From: Nocardioides astragali
GTDB taxonomy: Bacteria > Actinomycetota > Actinomycetes > Propionibacteriales > Nocardioidaceae
Length of the DNA stretch: 64,000 nucleotides
Direction: 5' to 3'
Assembly (NCBI RefSeq): GCF_024436375.1
Contig: NZ_JAFMZM010000006.1
Location: forward strand, 372,001-436,000
The position numbers were made by a program, and so were the translations under genes. Numbering within the stretch: position 1 is the stretch's first letter; every line of letters begins with the position of its first letter. The notes under the pieces were generated by a model. That model did no database searches, was not told the DNA's origin, and saw only the letters and a program-made list of their open reading frames with translations. Of this stretch, positions 17,778 to 26,906 are shown in pieces.

Positions 17778-18599
17778 ATGGCATCGACCGACCGAGGCGT
17801 GACGAGTCCCACCCGTGCGCGCATCGAGCCCCGCACGCTGCGCCAGGACCGCTGGTGGCTCGCACCGCTCACCACGTTCGTGGTCTTCTCGGCCTTCGTC
17901 GTCTACGCCACCGTCCGCGCATTCATGGGCCGCGACTACTACGCCTCGCCCTACCTCTCGCCGTTCTACTCGCCGTGCCTCGGCGACTGCGTGGAGGGCG
18001 CGTCCGACTTCGGCCAGCCGTTCGCATGGTGGCCGCTGTCCGCGGCGCTGATTATCCTGATCTTCCCGCTGGGCTTCCGGATGACCTGCTACTACTACCG
18101 CAAGGCCTACTACCGGGCCTTCTGGCTGAGCCCGCCGGCGTGCGGCGTCGCCGAGCCGCACCAGGCCTACTCCGGTGAGACGCGGCTGCCGCTGATCCTG
18201 CAGAACGTGCACCGCTACTTCTGGTACGCCGCGGTGCTGGTCGGCGCGGTCCTCACCTTCGACGTGATCCTCGCCTTCCGGCCGATGCCGGCCGAGTACG
18301 CCGTCGGCGACGGCGAGACCAGCGGCATCCACATGGGCCTGGGCACGCTGCTGATGGCCGTCAACGTCGTGTTCATCTGGCTCTACACGCTCTCGTGCCA
18401 CTCCTGCCGCCACGTCGTCGGCGGGCGGCTGCGCCACTTCTCCCAGCACCCGATCCGCTACCGGCTGTGGACCTGGGTGTCGAGGCTCAACACGAGCCAC
18501 GGCAGGTGGGCGTGGTACTCGCTCTTCTCGGTCGCCATCGTCGACCTCTACATCTACCTGCTCGCCACCGGCACGATCCAGGACGTGAGGTTCTTTTGA
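17778..18599 (+). CDS. Sdh1-type succinate dehydrogenase membrane anchor
   Basis: 273-residue membrane protein with about five helices, first gene of a second succinate dehydrogenase operon. Length, gene order (anchor, flavoprotein, iron-sulfur) and sequence character correspond to mycobacterial Sdh1 (Rv0249c-Rv0247c). It is unusually rich in Cys and His for an anchor: Cys67/Cys71 (SPCLGDC), Cys104, Cys122 and the tight motif CHSCRH at 207-212. As I recall, mycobacterial Sdh1 has been described with a membrane-embedded Rieske-type cluster; these residues are natural candidate ligands, which is inference. ATG 17778 has GGAGG 5 nt upstream. Its stop overlaps the next start (TTGA). Confidence 0.85.
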   Translation: MASTDRGVTSPTRARIEPRTLRQDRWWLAPLTTFVVFSAFVVYATVRAFMGRDYYASPYLSPFYSPCLGDCVEGASDFGQPFAWWPLSAALIILIFPLGFRMTCYYYRKAYYRAFWLSPPACGVAEPHQAYSGETRLPLILQNVHRYFWYAAVLVGAVLTFDVILAFRPMPAEYAVGDGETSGIHMGLGTLLMAVNVVFIWLYTLSCHSCRHVVGGRLRHFSQHPIRYRLWTWVSRLNTSHGRWAWYSLFSVAIVDLYIYLLATGTIQDVRFF

Positions 18600-20461
18600 G
18601 CTCGACGCGACACCCGATGACGGGCAACGAGATGGCCTACTACGCCGAGGGGGGCATCGAGCGCCACCAGTACGACGTCGTGGTCGTGGGTGCCGGCGGT
18701 GCCGGGCTCCGGGCAGCGATCGCGGCGCACGAGGCCGGCGCCGAGACGGCGATCGTGTGCAAGTCCCTGCTGGGCAAGGCGCACACGGTGATGGCCGAGG
18801 GAGGCATCGCGGCCGCGCTGGGCAACCGCTGGCCGGAGGACAACTGGGAGGTCCACTTCCGCGACACCATGCGCGGCGGCAAGATGCTCAACAACTGGCG
18901 GATGGCCCAGCTCCACGCGCAGGAGGCACCCGAGCGGGTGCAGGAGCTCGAGGACTGGGGCGCACTCTTCGATCGCACCGAGGACGGGCTGATCAGCCAG
19001 CGCGACTTCGGCGGCCACAGGTACGCCCGGCTCGCCCACGTCGGCGACCGCACCGGGCTGGAGATGATCCGCACCCTCCAGCAGCGGGCCGTGCAGATCG
19101 GGATCGACGTCTTCATGGAGTGCACGGTCACCGAGCTCCTCAAGGCTCCCTCTGCTCAGGGGGAGGACGTGGTCTCCGGCGTCTTCGGCTACTGGCGCGA
19201 GACGGGCCGCTTCGTGACGATCGAGGCGCCCGCCGTCATCCTCGCCACCGGTGGGATCGGCAAGTCCTTCAAGGTCACATCCAACTCCTGGGAGTACACC
19301 GGCGACGGGCACGCGCTCGCTCTGAGGGCCGGGGCCTCGCTCATCAACATGGAGTTCGTCCAGTTCCACCCCACCGGCATGGTCTGGCCGCCGTCGGTGA
19401 AGGGTCTGCTGGTCACCGAGTCGGTGCGCGGCGACGGCGGGGTGCTGCGCAACTCCGAGGGCAAGCGGTTCATGTTCGACTACATCCCCGACTACTTCAA
19501 GGCCGAGACCGCCGACACGGAGGAGGAAGCCGACCGGTGGTACGAGGACAAGAAGAACAACCGGCGACCACCCGAGCTGCTGCCCCGTGACGAGGTGGCC
19601 CGCGCCATCAACTCCGAGATCAAGGCCGGGCGGGGGTCACCGCACGGAGGGATCTTCCTCGACATCGCGTCCCGGCGCGACGCCGAGTTCATCCGCAAGC
19701 GGCTGCCCTCGATGTACCACCAGTTCAAGGAGCTGGCCGACGTAGACATCACCGCGGAGCCGATGGAGATCGGCCCGACGTGCCACTACGTCATGGGTGG
19801 CATCGAGGTCGACCCCGACACCGAGGTCAGCTCCGTCACGGGCCTGTACGCCGTGGGTGAGTGCTCCGGCGGCATGCACGGCTCCAACCGGCTCGGCGGC
19901 AACAGCCTCTCCGACCTCCTGGTCTTCGGGAGACGGGCGGGGGAGGCGGCAGCGGCCTACGCCTCCGGTCTGGCCGAGCGGCCCGCGGTGTCCGAGGAGG
20001 CGGTCCGGGCGGGCGAGTGGTCGGCGCTGGCGCCGTTCCAGGTCGAGGGAGGCGACAACCCTTACACGATCCAGCAGGAGCTCCAGCAGGCGATGAACGA
20101 CCTGGTCGGCATCATCCGTACGGCCTCGGAGCTCAAGGACGCGCTGACCCGGATCGAGGAGCTGAAGGAGCGCGCGGCCGGCATGGGGGTGGAGGGCCAC
20201 CGTCAGTACAACCCCGGCTGGCACCTCGCCCTCGACCTGCACAACATGCTGCTGGTCTCGGAGGCGATCGCGAAGGCGGCGCTCGCGCGCGAGGAGTCAC
20301 GCGGTGGGCACACCCGCGACGACTTCCCCACGCCGAGCCCGGAGTGGGGCAGCAAGAACCTCGTCGTCCGGCTCGACGACAGCGGCGCGGGGGTCGATCT
20401 CGTGGAGCAACCACTGCCGGAGATGCCCCCGGAGCTCAAGAAGTACTTCGAGGAGAGCTGA
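18596..20461 (+). CDS. Sdh1-type succinate dehydrogenase flavoprotein
   Basis: Second flavoprotein in the window, 621 residues, oxidising succinate (or reducing fumarate). FAD loop GAGGAG at about 32-37, flavin-linking His63 in KAHTVMAEGGIAAA, substrate region NMEFVQFHPTGMVWP, and GLYAVGECSGGMHGSNRLGGNSLSDLL. The start is decided by the ribosome site: GTGAGG lies just upstream of TTG 18596, which overlaps the preceding stop as TTGA; the internal ATGs at 18617 and 18632 have no such site. It differs clearly from the SdhA at 14866, so the two operons are not a recent duplication. Confidence 0.9.
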   Translation: MSSTRHPMTGNEMAYYAEGGIERHQYDVVVVGAGGAGLRAAIAAHEAGAETAIVCKSLLGKAHTVMAEGGIAAALGNRWPEDNWEVHFRDTMRGGKMLNNWRMAQLHAQEAPERVQELEDWGALFDRTEDGLISQRDFGGHRYARLAHVGDRTGLEMIRTLQQRAVQIGIDVFMECTVTELLKAPSAQGEDVVSGVFGYWRETGRFVTIEAPAVILATGGIGKSFKVTSNSWEYTGDGHALALRAGASLINMEFVQFHPTGMVWPPSVKGLLVTESVRGDGGVLRNSEGKRFMFDYIPDYFKAETADTEEEADRWYEDKKNNRRPPELLPRDEVARAINSEIKAGRGSPHGGIFLDIASRRDAEFIRKRLPSMYHQFKELADVDITAEPMEIGPTCHYVMGGIEVDPDTEVSSVTGLYAVGECSGGMHGSNRLGGNSLSDLLVFGRRAGEAAAAYASGLAERPAVSEEAVRAGEWSALAPFQVEGGDNPYTIQQELQQAMNDLVGIIRTASELKDALTRIEELKERAAGMGVEGHRQYNPGWHLALDLHNMLLVSEAIAKAALAREESRGGHTRDDFPTPSPEWGSKNLVVRLDDSGAGVDLVEQPLPEMPPELKKYFEES

Positions 20462-20462
20462 C

Positions 20463-21239
20463 ATGGGATACGACCTGAAGATGCGCGTCTGGCGCGGCGA
20501 CGAGCACGGCGGCGACCTCGCCGACTACACCGTCGAGGTGTCGGAGGGCGAGGTCGTGCTCGACGCGCTGCACCGGCTCCAGGCCACCCAGACCGGCGAC
20601 CTGGCCATCCGCTGGAACTGCAAGGCGGGCAAGTGCGGCTCGTGCAGCGCCGAGATCAACGGCAGGCCGCGCCTGCTGTGCATGACCCGGCTCTCCGACT
20701 TCGAGCCGGAGGAGACCATCACGGTGACGCCGATGCGCACCTTCCCGGTGATCCGCGACCTGGTCACCGACGTCTCGTTCAACTACCGCAAGGCGCGCCA
20801 GCTCCCCGGCGTACAGCTCGGTCCTCGCGACGCCGACGGCAAGCGGCGGATGGCGCAGATCGACGTGGAGCGCGGCCAGGAGTTCCGCAAGTGCATCGAG
20901 TGCTTCCTGTGCCAGGACGTGTGCCACGTCGTGCGCGACCACGAGGACAACAAGGAGGCCTTCGCGGGACCCCGCTTCTTCCTGCGCTACGCCGAGCTGG
21001 ACATGCACCCGCTCGATACGCACGACCGGCGCGAGCTGGCCCAGGGAGCCGCGGGCCTCGGCCTGTGCAACATCACCAAGTGCTGCACCGAGGTCTGCCC
21101 GGAGGGCATCAAGATCACCGACAACGCGATCATCCCCATGAAGGAGCGGGTGGTCGACCGCAAGTACGACCCGCTGGTGTGGCTCGGCAACAAGATCGGC
21201 CTGCGCCCCAAGGACAACGACGGCCGCACCGAGGTGTGA
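20463..21239 (+). CDS. Sdh1-type succinate dehydrogenase iron-sulfur protein
   Basis: Iron-sulfur subunit of the rightward complex, 258 residues. Ligands for [2Fe-2S] are Cys53, 58, 61 and 73 (CKAGKCGSCSAEINGRPRLLC); further on come CIECFLCQDVCH and CNITKCCTEVCPEGI for the cubane and three-iron centres. An ATG at 20463 follows the flavoprotein stop by one base, with GGAGAG upstream. It lacks the type B details seen in the leftward sdhB and matches the Rv0247c-like branch. The following GH16-like gene starts only 3 bp after the stop and may be read through. Confidence 0.9.
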   Translation: MGYDLKMRVWRGDEHGGDLADYTVEVSEGEVVLDALHRLQATQTGDLAIRWNCKAGKCGSCSAEINGRPRLLCMTRLSDFEPEETITVTPMRTFPVIRDLVTDVSFNYRKARQLPGVQLGPRDADGKRRMAQIDVERGQEFRKCIECFLCQDVCHVVRDHEDNKEAFAGPRFFLRYAELDMHPLDTHDRRELAQGAAGLGLCNITKCCTEVCPEGIKITDNAIIPMKERVVDRKYDPLVWLGNKIGLRPKDNDGRTEV

Positions 21240-21242
21240 GCC

Positions 21243-21998
21243 GTGCCGTGGTTCCGCGACGACTTCACCGGTGACGGACTCGACAGAGCGGTCTGGCTGC
21301 CGCACTACCTGCCGGCGTGGAGCTCACGTGAGGCCACCCGGGCCAGCCATCGGGTCGAGGACGGCCGGCTCGTCCTCGACGTCCCGGTCGACCACCCGCT
21401 GTGGTGCCCCGAGGACCACGACCCGCCGCTGAGGGTCTCGGGCATCCAATCGGGCAGCTGGTCAGGACCGGTCGGCAGCACGCGCGGTCAGCAGCGGTTC
21501 CGCGAAGGGCACCAGGTCCGCGAGGAGCAGCCCCGCTTCGACGGCTGGCTGCCGTCGTCGGGTCGGGTCGAGATCCGCTGTGCGATGGAGATCTCGCACC
21601 GCTCGATGGCTGCGCTCTGGCTGGCCGGGTTCGAGGACGACGACGAGCAGCTGCAGTGCGGCGAGCTCTGCGTCGTGGAGGTCTTCGGCAACGCGCTCGC
21701 CGAGGGCTCGGCCGAGGTCGGCATGGGCATCAAGGCGTTCCGCGACCCGGCCCTGGTCCAGGACTTCGCAGCCCCGCGGCTGGACCTCGACGTGACCGAC
21801 CTCCACACCTATGCCGTGGACTGGGACGAGGAGGCGGCGACCTTCAGCGTCGACGACGTCGAGGTACGCACGTGCCCCGCCCCGCCGACGTACCCGATGC
21901 AGCTCATGGTCGCGGTCTTCGACTTCCCTCAGTGGTCCACCGGCGACGACGACCACCTGGTGCCGAGGCTGGTCGTCGACCACATCGCAGGCGGCTGA
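21243..21998 (+). CDS. GH16-like concanavalin-fold protein, catalytic motif altered
   Basis: 251 residues resembling glycoside hydrolase family 16 beta-jelly-roll proteins: DDFTGDGLDRAVWLPHYLP at the N-terminus, SGRVEIRCAMEISHRSMAALWL in the middle and DLHTYAVDWDEEAATFSVDDVEV near the end. In GH16 enzymes the active motif is ExDxxE; here the equivalent GELCVVEVFG has Cys in place of the central Asp, so activity may be lost or changed. No signal peptide is visible, so it is probably cytoplasmic. GTG 21243 lies 3 bp after the Sdh1 iron-sulfur gene, an odd operon partner. Confidence 0.65.
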   Translation: MPWFRDDFTGDGLDRAVWLPHYLPAWSSREATRASHRVEDGRLVLDVPVDHPLWCPEDHDPPLRVSGIQSGSWSGPVGSTRGQQRFREGHQVREEQPRFDGWLPSSGRVEIRCAMEISHRSMAALWLAGFEDDDEQLQCGELCVVEVFGNALAEGSAEVGMGIKAFRDPALVQDFAAPRLDLDVTDLHTYAVDWDEEAATFSVDDVEVRTCPAPPTYPMQLMVAVFDFPQWSTGDDDHLVPRLVVDHIAGG

Positions 21999-22008
21999 CC
22001 GGCGCGGG

Positions 22009-22773
22009 TCAGGCCTCGGCGGCAGGCTCGGCGAGCACCAGCGCGCGGATCTCGCGGACCACGAGGATCGCCAGGACCGCCGCGAGCATGCTGGCCGCAC
22101 ACGAGTAGCGCTCCCACGACGCGGCGGCGCCCAGCGCCTCGGCGTACTCGATGCCGTCGGGTGCCGCGTCGCTGCGGCTGTAGAGAAGGTTGACGTAGAC
22201 GGACGAGGCGAGGACCGCGAGCCACATGCCCCACCACCAGCCCTGGCGGCGCGAGACCGCGACGTCCTGGTGGCCGGTGGCCCCGCGGCGCACGTCGGTG
22301 ACCATCTGGAACGGACGCCAGAAGCTGAGGATCGGCACGAGCCATCCGCCGATCGCCCAGCCGGACTTGCGCTGCAGCGCCGAGCGGTCCATCCGTGCGC
22401 TGGAGTGGACGGTGTAGAGCCAGGTGATGAACAGCACTCCCGTGACGAGGTAGGCAACGGTCTCGGTCAACGACCAGAGTGTCAGGCGGTCGATGCGCTC
22501 GGCGTCGGCCATCGTGACCGTGTCGGGTCGCAGGCGGGCCTCGTCGACGAAGGCCAAGGTCTCGAGGTCGACGTAGAAGGTGAATGCCGACGCGACGAAG
22601 CACGCCGCCAGCGCGACCTGCAGGCCGACGGACAACCCGCTCCACCACCGGGGCAGATCGCGGCGGTCGTCCGTCCGGGCCAGCGTGTTCTCGGTCCACG
22701 CCGAGCCGTTCCACCAGCGGAGCCGGTGCTTGTCCTGAGGGTCGGCGTACCAACCCTCCCCCCAGATCGACAT
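22009..22773 (-). CDS. DUF2510-DUF4328 membrane protein
   Basis: 254 residues. The N-terminus has a DUF2510 module (GWYADPQDKHRLRWWNGSAWTE), a short tryptophan motif found on actinobacterial membrane proteins. The rest has five to six helices with DUF4328 blocks GWAIGGWLVPILSFWRPFQMVTDVRR and GWWWGMWLAVLASS. Function unknown. ATG 22773 is chosen because the DUF2510 module begins there; the frame is open to 22839 but that part has no domain. It is a paralogue in family terms of the gene at 9169. It converges with the GH16-like gene 10 bp apart. Confidence 0.75.
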   Translation of the reverse strand: MSIWGEGWYADPQDKHRLRWWNGSAWTENTLARTDDRRDLPRWWSGLSVGLQVALAACFVASAFTFYVDLETLAFVDEARLRPDTVTMADAERIDRLTLWSLTETVAYLVTGVLFITWLYTVHSSARMDRSALQRKSGWAIGGWLVPILSFWRPFQMVTDVRRGATGHQDVAVSRRQGWWWGMWLAVLASSVYVNLLYSRSDAAPDGIEYAEALGAAASWERYSCAASMLAAVLAILVVREIRALVLAEPAAEA

Positions 22774-22855
22774 GGGCGTGACACTAGTCGTCGCCGGGTT
22801 CCGCGGTGAGACGAATCCCATAGGTCCGCGGCTGCCCATGCCGCGGGCCGCGTCC

Positions 22856-22861
22856 TATCCT
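22856..22861 (+). promoter_or_regulatory. candidate -10 element of mutA, leaderless
   Basis: TATCCT ends 7 nt before ATG 22869 and no Shine-Dalgarno sequence precedes the gene. The spacing fits a transcript starting at the ATG. Confidence 0.45.
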
Positions 22862-22868
22862 GCGGCGT

Positions 22869-24698
22869 ATGACCGACCGTGATGGTGACCTCGAAGGTGG
22901 CCTGGCCGAACCCGAGGAGCTGCAGCCCGAGGAGGGCTCGCTGCGACTGGTGGGCGACGGCGACACCTACGACGCCGCCGCGTGGGAGGCCGCGACCGCG
23001 GCGGTGCTGCGCAAGGCGCGCCGGCTCCGGGACGACGCACCCGACTCGGACGTGTGGGCGGCACTGACGCGCACCACCCTCGACGGCATCGACGTGGCGC
23101 CGATCGGGCAGCAGTCGGACCTCGACGGTCTCATCACCACCGGGCGCCCGGTGCGCGCCGGCGCGTGGGACGTGCGTACGTCGCTCGTCGGCGACGACGC
23201 GGAGGCGGTCAACGAGGCTGCACTGGTCGACCTGGACAACGGTGCGACCTCGCTCCACCTCGACCTCGAGCCCGGCGCAGACGTCGCTGTCGCGCTGCGT
23301 GGGGTGCTGCTCGACCTGGCGCCGGTCAGCCTCGAGCGCCCGGACGCCGAGCAGTCCGAGGCTTTGGCACGCCTGTTGGAGGACACTCCCGACCAGCCGC
23401 ACCCGGGCAACAACCTCTCCTCCGACCCGGCCACTGCGCTGATGTTCGGTGAGCGGGTCGCTGACGACGGCTCGAGGGTCGCCGACGCCTTCGTGGCCAC
23501 CGTGCGCCGCGCACAGTCGCTCGGCGTGCTCGGCGCCGTCGTGGACGGCACCGCACTGCACGACATGGGAGCCAGCGACGCCCAGGAGATCGGCTGGACG
23601 ATGGCCGTGGGCGTGCACTACCTCCGGGTGCTGACCGAGGCCGGCTTCTCCGTCGACGAGGCGGCCACGCTGGTCGAGTTCCGCTACGCCGCCTCGGACG
23701 AGCAGTTCCCCACGATCGCCAAGCTGCGTGCAGCGCGCCGGCTCTGGGCCCGAGTGCTCGAGGCCAGCGGAGCGAGCGACGTCCCGCAGCGCCAGCACGT
23801 GGTCACCAGCCGCGCCATGATGGGCAAGGTCGACCCGTGGGTCAACATGCTGCGCGGCACGATCGCTGCCTTCGCGGCCGGGGTCGGCGGCGCTGACGCG
23901 GTCACGGTCGTCCCTTTCGACGAGCGCCTCGGCATGCCGGACGCCTTCGGCCGCCGGATCGCCCGCAACACCTCGTCGCTGTTGATCGAGGAGTCGCACG
24001 TCGCCGCGGTCACCGACCCGGCCGGCGGCTCCTACGCGGTCGAGAAGCTCACCGACGACCTCGCTGCGGCGGGGTGGGCCGAGCTGGGCCGGATCGAGGC
24101 CGACGGCGGCGCGCTGTCGGACGCCGCCCGCGCTGGGGTCAAGCAGCGCGTGGAGGAGGTGGCCGCGGCGCGCGACGCCCAGGTCGCCGACCGGTCCCGG
24201 CCGCTGACGGGTGTTTCGGAGTTCCCGAACCTCGACGAGACGCTGCCTGAGCGTCCGCCTGCTCCCTCCCGCCATGCCCGCCACTACGGCTGGGCGTACG
24301 AGGCCATGCGCGACGAGCCGGCCGCGCGGCCGGTGTTCCTCGCGACCATGGGCCCGATCGCGGCGCACACCGCGCGAGCCACCTTCGCCACCAACCTGTT
24401 CGCCGCCGGCGGGGTCGCGGTCGAGGTGGCCGGTGCCACCGACGGCGTCGAGGCGGTGACGGCGGTCTACCGGTCCGAGCGAGGGGGCCAGCCGGTGGTC
24501 TGCCTGGCCGGCACCGACGCGGCGTACGCCGAGTGGGGCGCCGACCTGGTCGCCGCGCTGCGTGCGGCAGGAGCGTCGTACGTCGTGCTGGCGGGGAAGC
24601 CGGGGGAGCGGACCGTGACCGACGTCGATGACTCCTGCTCGGTCGGGGTCGATGCCCTCGCCTTCCTGGCGCGGGTCCGAGAGGAGCTGTCCCGATGA
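22869..24698 (+). CDS. mutA: methylmalonyl-CoA mutase small subunit
   Basis: Non-catalytic small subunit of B12-dependent methylmalonyl-CoA mutase, 609 residues, forming a heterodimer with MutB to interconvert methylmalonyl-CoA and succinyl-CoA. Family blocks include ADAVTVVPFDERLGMPDAFGRRIARNTSSLLIEES and DPAGGSYAVEKLTDDLA. The C-terminal cobalamin-like domain lacks the DxHxxG cobalt-ligand motif, as expected for the small chain. It starts without a ribosome site behind a -10-like hexamer and overlaps mutB by 4 bp (ATGA), so stoichiometric coupling is likely. Confidence 0.93.
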   Translation: MTDRDGDLEGGLAEPEELQPEEGSLRLVGDGDTYDAAAWEAATAAVLRKARRLRDDAPDSDVWAALTRTTLDGIDVAPIGQQSDLDGLITTGRPVRAGAWDVRTSLVGDDAEAVNEAALVDLDNGATSLHLDLEPGADVAVALRGVLLDLAPVSLERPDAEQSEALARLLEDTPDQPHPGNNLSSDPATALMFGERVADDGSRVADAFVATVRRAQSLGVLGAVVDGTALHDMGASDAQEIGWTMAVGVHYLRVLTEAGFSVDEAATLVEFRYAASDEQFPTIAKLRAARRLWARVLEASGASDVPQRQHVVTSRAMMGKVDPWVNMLRGTIAAFAAGVGGADAVTVVPFDERLGMPDAFGRRIARNTSSLLIEESHVAAVTDPAGGSYAVEKLTDDLAAAGWAELGRIEADGGALSDAARAGVKQRVEEVAAARDAQVADRSRPLTGVSEFPNLDETLPERPPAPSRHARHYGWAYEAMRDEPAARPVFLATMGPIAAHTARATFATNLFAAGGVAVEVAGATDGVEAVTAVYRSERGGQPVVCLAGTDAAYAEWGADLVAALRAAGASYVVLAGKPGERTVTDVDDSCSVGVDALAFLARVREELSR

Positions 24699-26893
24699 CG
24701 ATCCCGAAGAGCTTCGCCGACGTGCCTCTGGCCGGTGGTCTCGTGACAGGACTTCGTCCTTCGTCGACCAGCGGCGGGCCGCAGTCCTCGACCGGTGGAG
24801 GGGGTGGCGAGCCCTGGACCAGCCCCGAGGGCATCGACATCCTCCCGGTCTACGGCCCCGAGCACCTCGAGGGCCTCGACGCGCTCGACACGTGGCCGGG
24901 GATCGCGCCGTTCCTGCGCGGGCCCTACCCGACGATGTACACCACCCAGCCGTGGACGATCCGGCAGTACGCCGGCTTCTCCACCGCCGAGGAGTCCAAC
25001 GCCTTCTACCGCCGCAACCTCGCCGCGGGGCAGAAGGGCCTGAGCGTCGCCTTCGACCTCGCCACCCACCGCGGCTACGACTCCGACCACCCGCGCGTGC
25101 GCGGCGACGTCGGCATGGCGGGCGTGGCGATCGACTCGATCTACGACACCCGCACCCTCTTCGACGGCATCCCGCTCGACGAGATGTCGGTCTCGATGAC
25201 CATGAACGGCGCCGTGCTGCCGGTGCTCGCGCTCTACATCGCGGCGGCCGAGGAGCAGGGGGTGAAGCCGGAGCAGCTCGCGGGGACCATCCAGAACGAC
25301 ATCCTCAAGGAGTTCATGGTCCGCAACACCTACATCTACCCGCCGGCGCCGAGCATGCGGATCATCAGCGACATCTTCGCCTTCACCTCGCAGAAGATGC
25401 CGCGCTTCAACTCCATCTCGATCTCCGGCTACCACATCCAGGAGGCCGGAGCGACGGCCGACCTGGAGCTCGCCTACACGCTGGCCGACGGCGTGGAGTA
25501 CATCCGCGCCGGCCTCGGGACCGGCATGACGATCGACCAGTTCGCCCCGCGGCTGTCCTTCTTCTGGGCGATCGGCATGAACTTCTTCATGGAGGTCGCC
25601 AAGATGCGCGCGGCCCGGGCGCTGTGGGCGCGGCTGGTCGACGACTTCGACCCGCAGAACCCGAAGTCGCGCTCGCTGCGCACCCACAGCCAGACCTCGG
25701 GCTGGTCGCTGACCGCGCAGGACGTCTTCAACAACGTCGGTCGCACCTGCATCGAGGCGATGGCCGCCACGCAGGGCCACACCCAGTCGCTGCACACCAA
25801 CGCCCTCGACGAGGCGATCGCCCTGCCGACCGACTTCTCGGCCCGGATCGCCCGCAACACCCAGCTGCTGCTGCAGCAGGAGAGCGGCACCACCGAGATC
25901 ATCGACCCCTGGGCCGGGTCCTACTACGTCGAGAAGCTCACCCACGACCTCGCCGAGCGCGCGTGGGCCCACATCCTCGAGGCCGAGCGTGCCGGCGGCA
26001 TGGCCGCGGCGATCGAGCAGGGCATCCCCAAGATGCGCATCGAGGAGGCCGCCGCCCGCACCCAGGCGCGGATCGACTCCGGCACCCAGAAGGTGATCGG
26101 CGTCAACACCTTCCGCCTGGCCGCCGAGGACAAGCTCGACGTGCTGAGGGTCGACAACGACGACGTCTACCGGCAGCAGGTCGCCAAGCTGGAGCGGCTG
26201 CGCGCCGAGCGCGACGACGACGACGTACGCCGTGCGCTCGACGCTCTCACCGCCTCGGCCGAGCGCGGTCCGGTGGGCGGCGGCTCGCTGGAGGGCAACC
26301 TCCTCGCGCTGGCGGTCGACGCGGCCCGCGCCAAGGCCACGGTCGGCGAGATCTCCGACGCGCTGGAGAAGGTCTACGGCCGCCACCAGGCGGTGATCCG
26401 TACGATCAGCGGCGTGTACCGCGACGAGGCAGGGGCCGCCGAGGGCAGCGCCGTGGCCGCAGTCCTCGAGGCGACCGAGGAGTTCGAGGCCGAGGAGGGC
26501 CGCCGCCCGCGCATCCTGGTGGCCAAGATGGGCCAGGACGGCCACGACCGCGGGCAGAAGGTCGTGGTCACCGCCTTCGCCGACCTCGGCTTCGACGTCG
26601 ACGTGGGGCCGCTGTTCTCCACGCCCGAGGAGGTCGCCCAGCAGGCGGTCGACGCCGACGTGCACATCGTGGGGGTCTCGTCGCTCGCCGCCGGCCACCT
26701 CACGCTGCTGCCGGCGCTCAGGCAGGCACTGGCCGACCAGGGGCGACCGGACATCATGATCGTGATCGGCGGCGTGATCCCGCCCGACGACGTGGCGACC
26801 CTCAAGGAGATGGGCGCGGCCGCGGTGTTCCTGCCGGGCACCGTGATCGCCGAGTCCGCGCTCGACCTGCTGGCCCGGCTGCGCTCGCAGTGA
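24695..26893 (+). CDS. mutB: methylmalonyl-CoA mutase large (catalytic) subunit
   Basis: Catalytic chain, 732 residues, adenosylcobalamin-dependent rearrangement of methylmalonyl-CoA and succinyl-CoA, used in propionate and odd-chain/branched catabolism. TIM-barrel blocks such as GQKGLSVAFDLATHRGYDSDHPRV and QNDILKEFMVRNTYIYPP are clear. The B12-binding domain has the cobalt ligand motif in MGQDGHDRGQKV (DGHDRG about 613-618) followed by GFDVDVGPLF and GVSSLAAGHLTL. ATG 24695 overlaps the mutA stop. meaB follows 13 bp downstream, completing a three-gene operon. Confidence 0.96.
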   Translation: MTIPKSFADVPLAGGLVTGLRPSSTSGGPQSSTGGGGGEPWTSPEGIDILPVYGPEHLEGLDALDTWPGIAPFLRGPYPTMYTTQPWTIRQYAGFSTAEESNAFYRRNLAAGQKGLSVAFDLATHRGYDSDHPRVRGDVGMAGVAIDSIYDTRTLFDGIPLDEMSVSMTMNGAVLPVLALYIAAAEEQGVKPEQLAGTIQNDILKEFMVRNTYIYPPAPSMRIISDIFAFTSQKMPRFNSISISGYHIQEAGATADLELAYTLADGVEYIRAGLGTGMTIDQFAPRLSFFWAIGMNFFMEVAKMRAARALWARLVDDFDPQNPKSRSLRTHSQTSGWSLTAQDVFNNVGRTCIEAMAATQGHTQSLHTNALDEAIALPTDFSARIARNTQLLLQQESGTTEIIDPWAGSYYVEKLTHDLAERAWAHILEAERAGGMAAAIEQGIPKMRIEEAAARTQARIDSGTQKVIGVNTFRLAAEDKLDVLRVDNDDVYRQQVAKLERLRAERDDDDVRRALDALTASAERGPVGGGSLEGNLLALAVDAARAKATVGEISDALEKVYGRHQAVIRTISGVYRDEAGAAEGSAVAAVLEATEEFEAEEGRRPRILVAKMGQDGHDRGQKVVVTAFADLGFDVDVGPLFSTPEEVAQQAVDADVHIVGVSSLAAGHLTLLPALRQALADQGRPDIMIVIGGVIPPDDVATLKEMGAAAVFLPGTVIAESALDLLARLRSQ

Positions 26894-26906
26894 TGGGCTG
26901 CGCCTG

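Noticed and set aside
22840..22868. Possible cobalamin riboswitch before the B12-dependent mutase genes
   Set aside because: Only 29 bp separates mutA from the neighbouring open frame and the start looks leaderless; there is no room or B12-box sequence.
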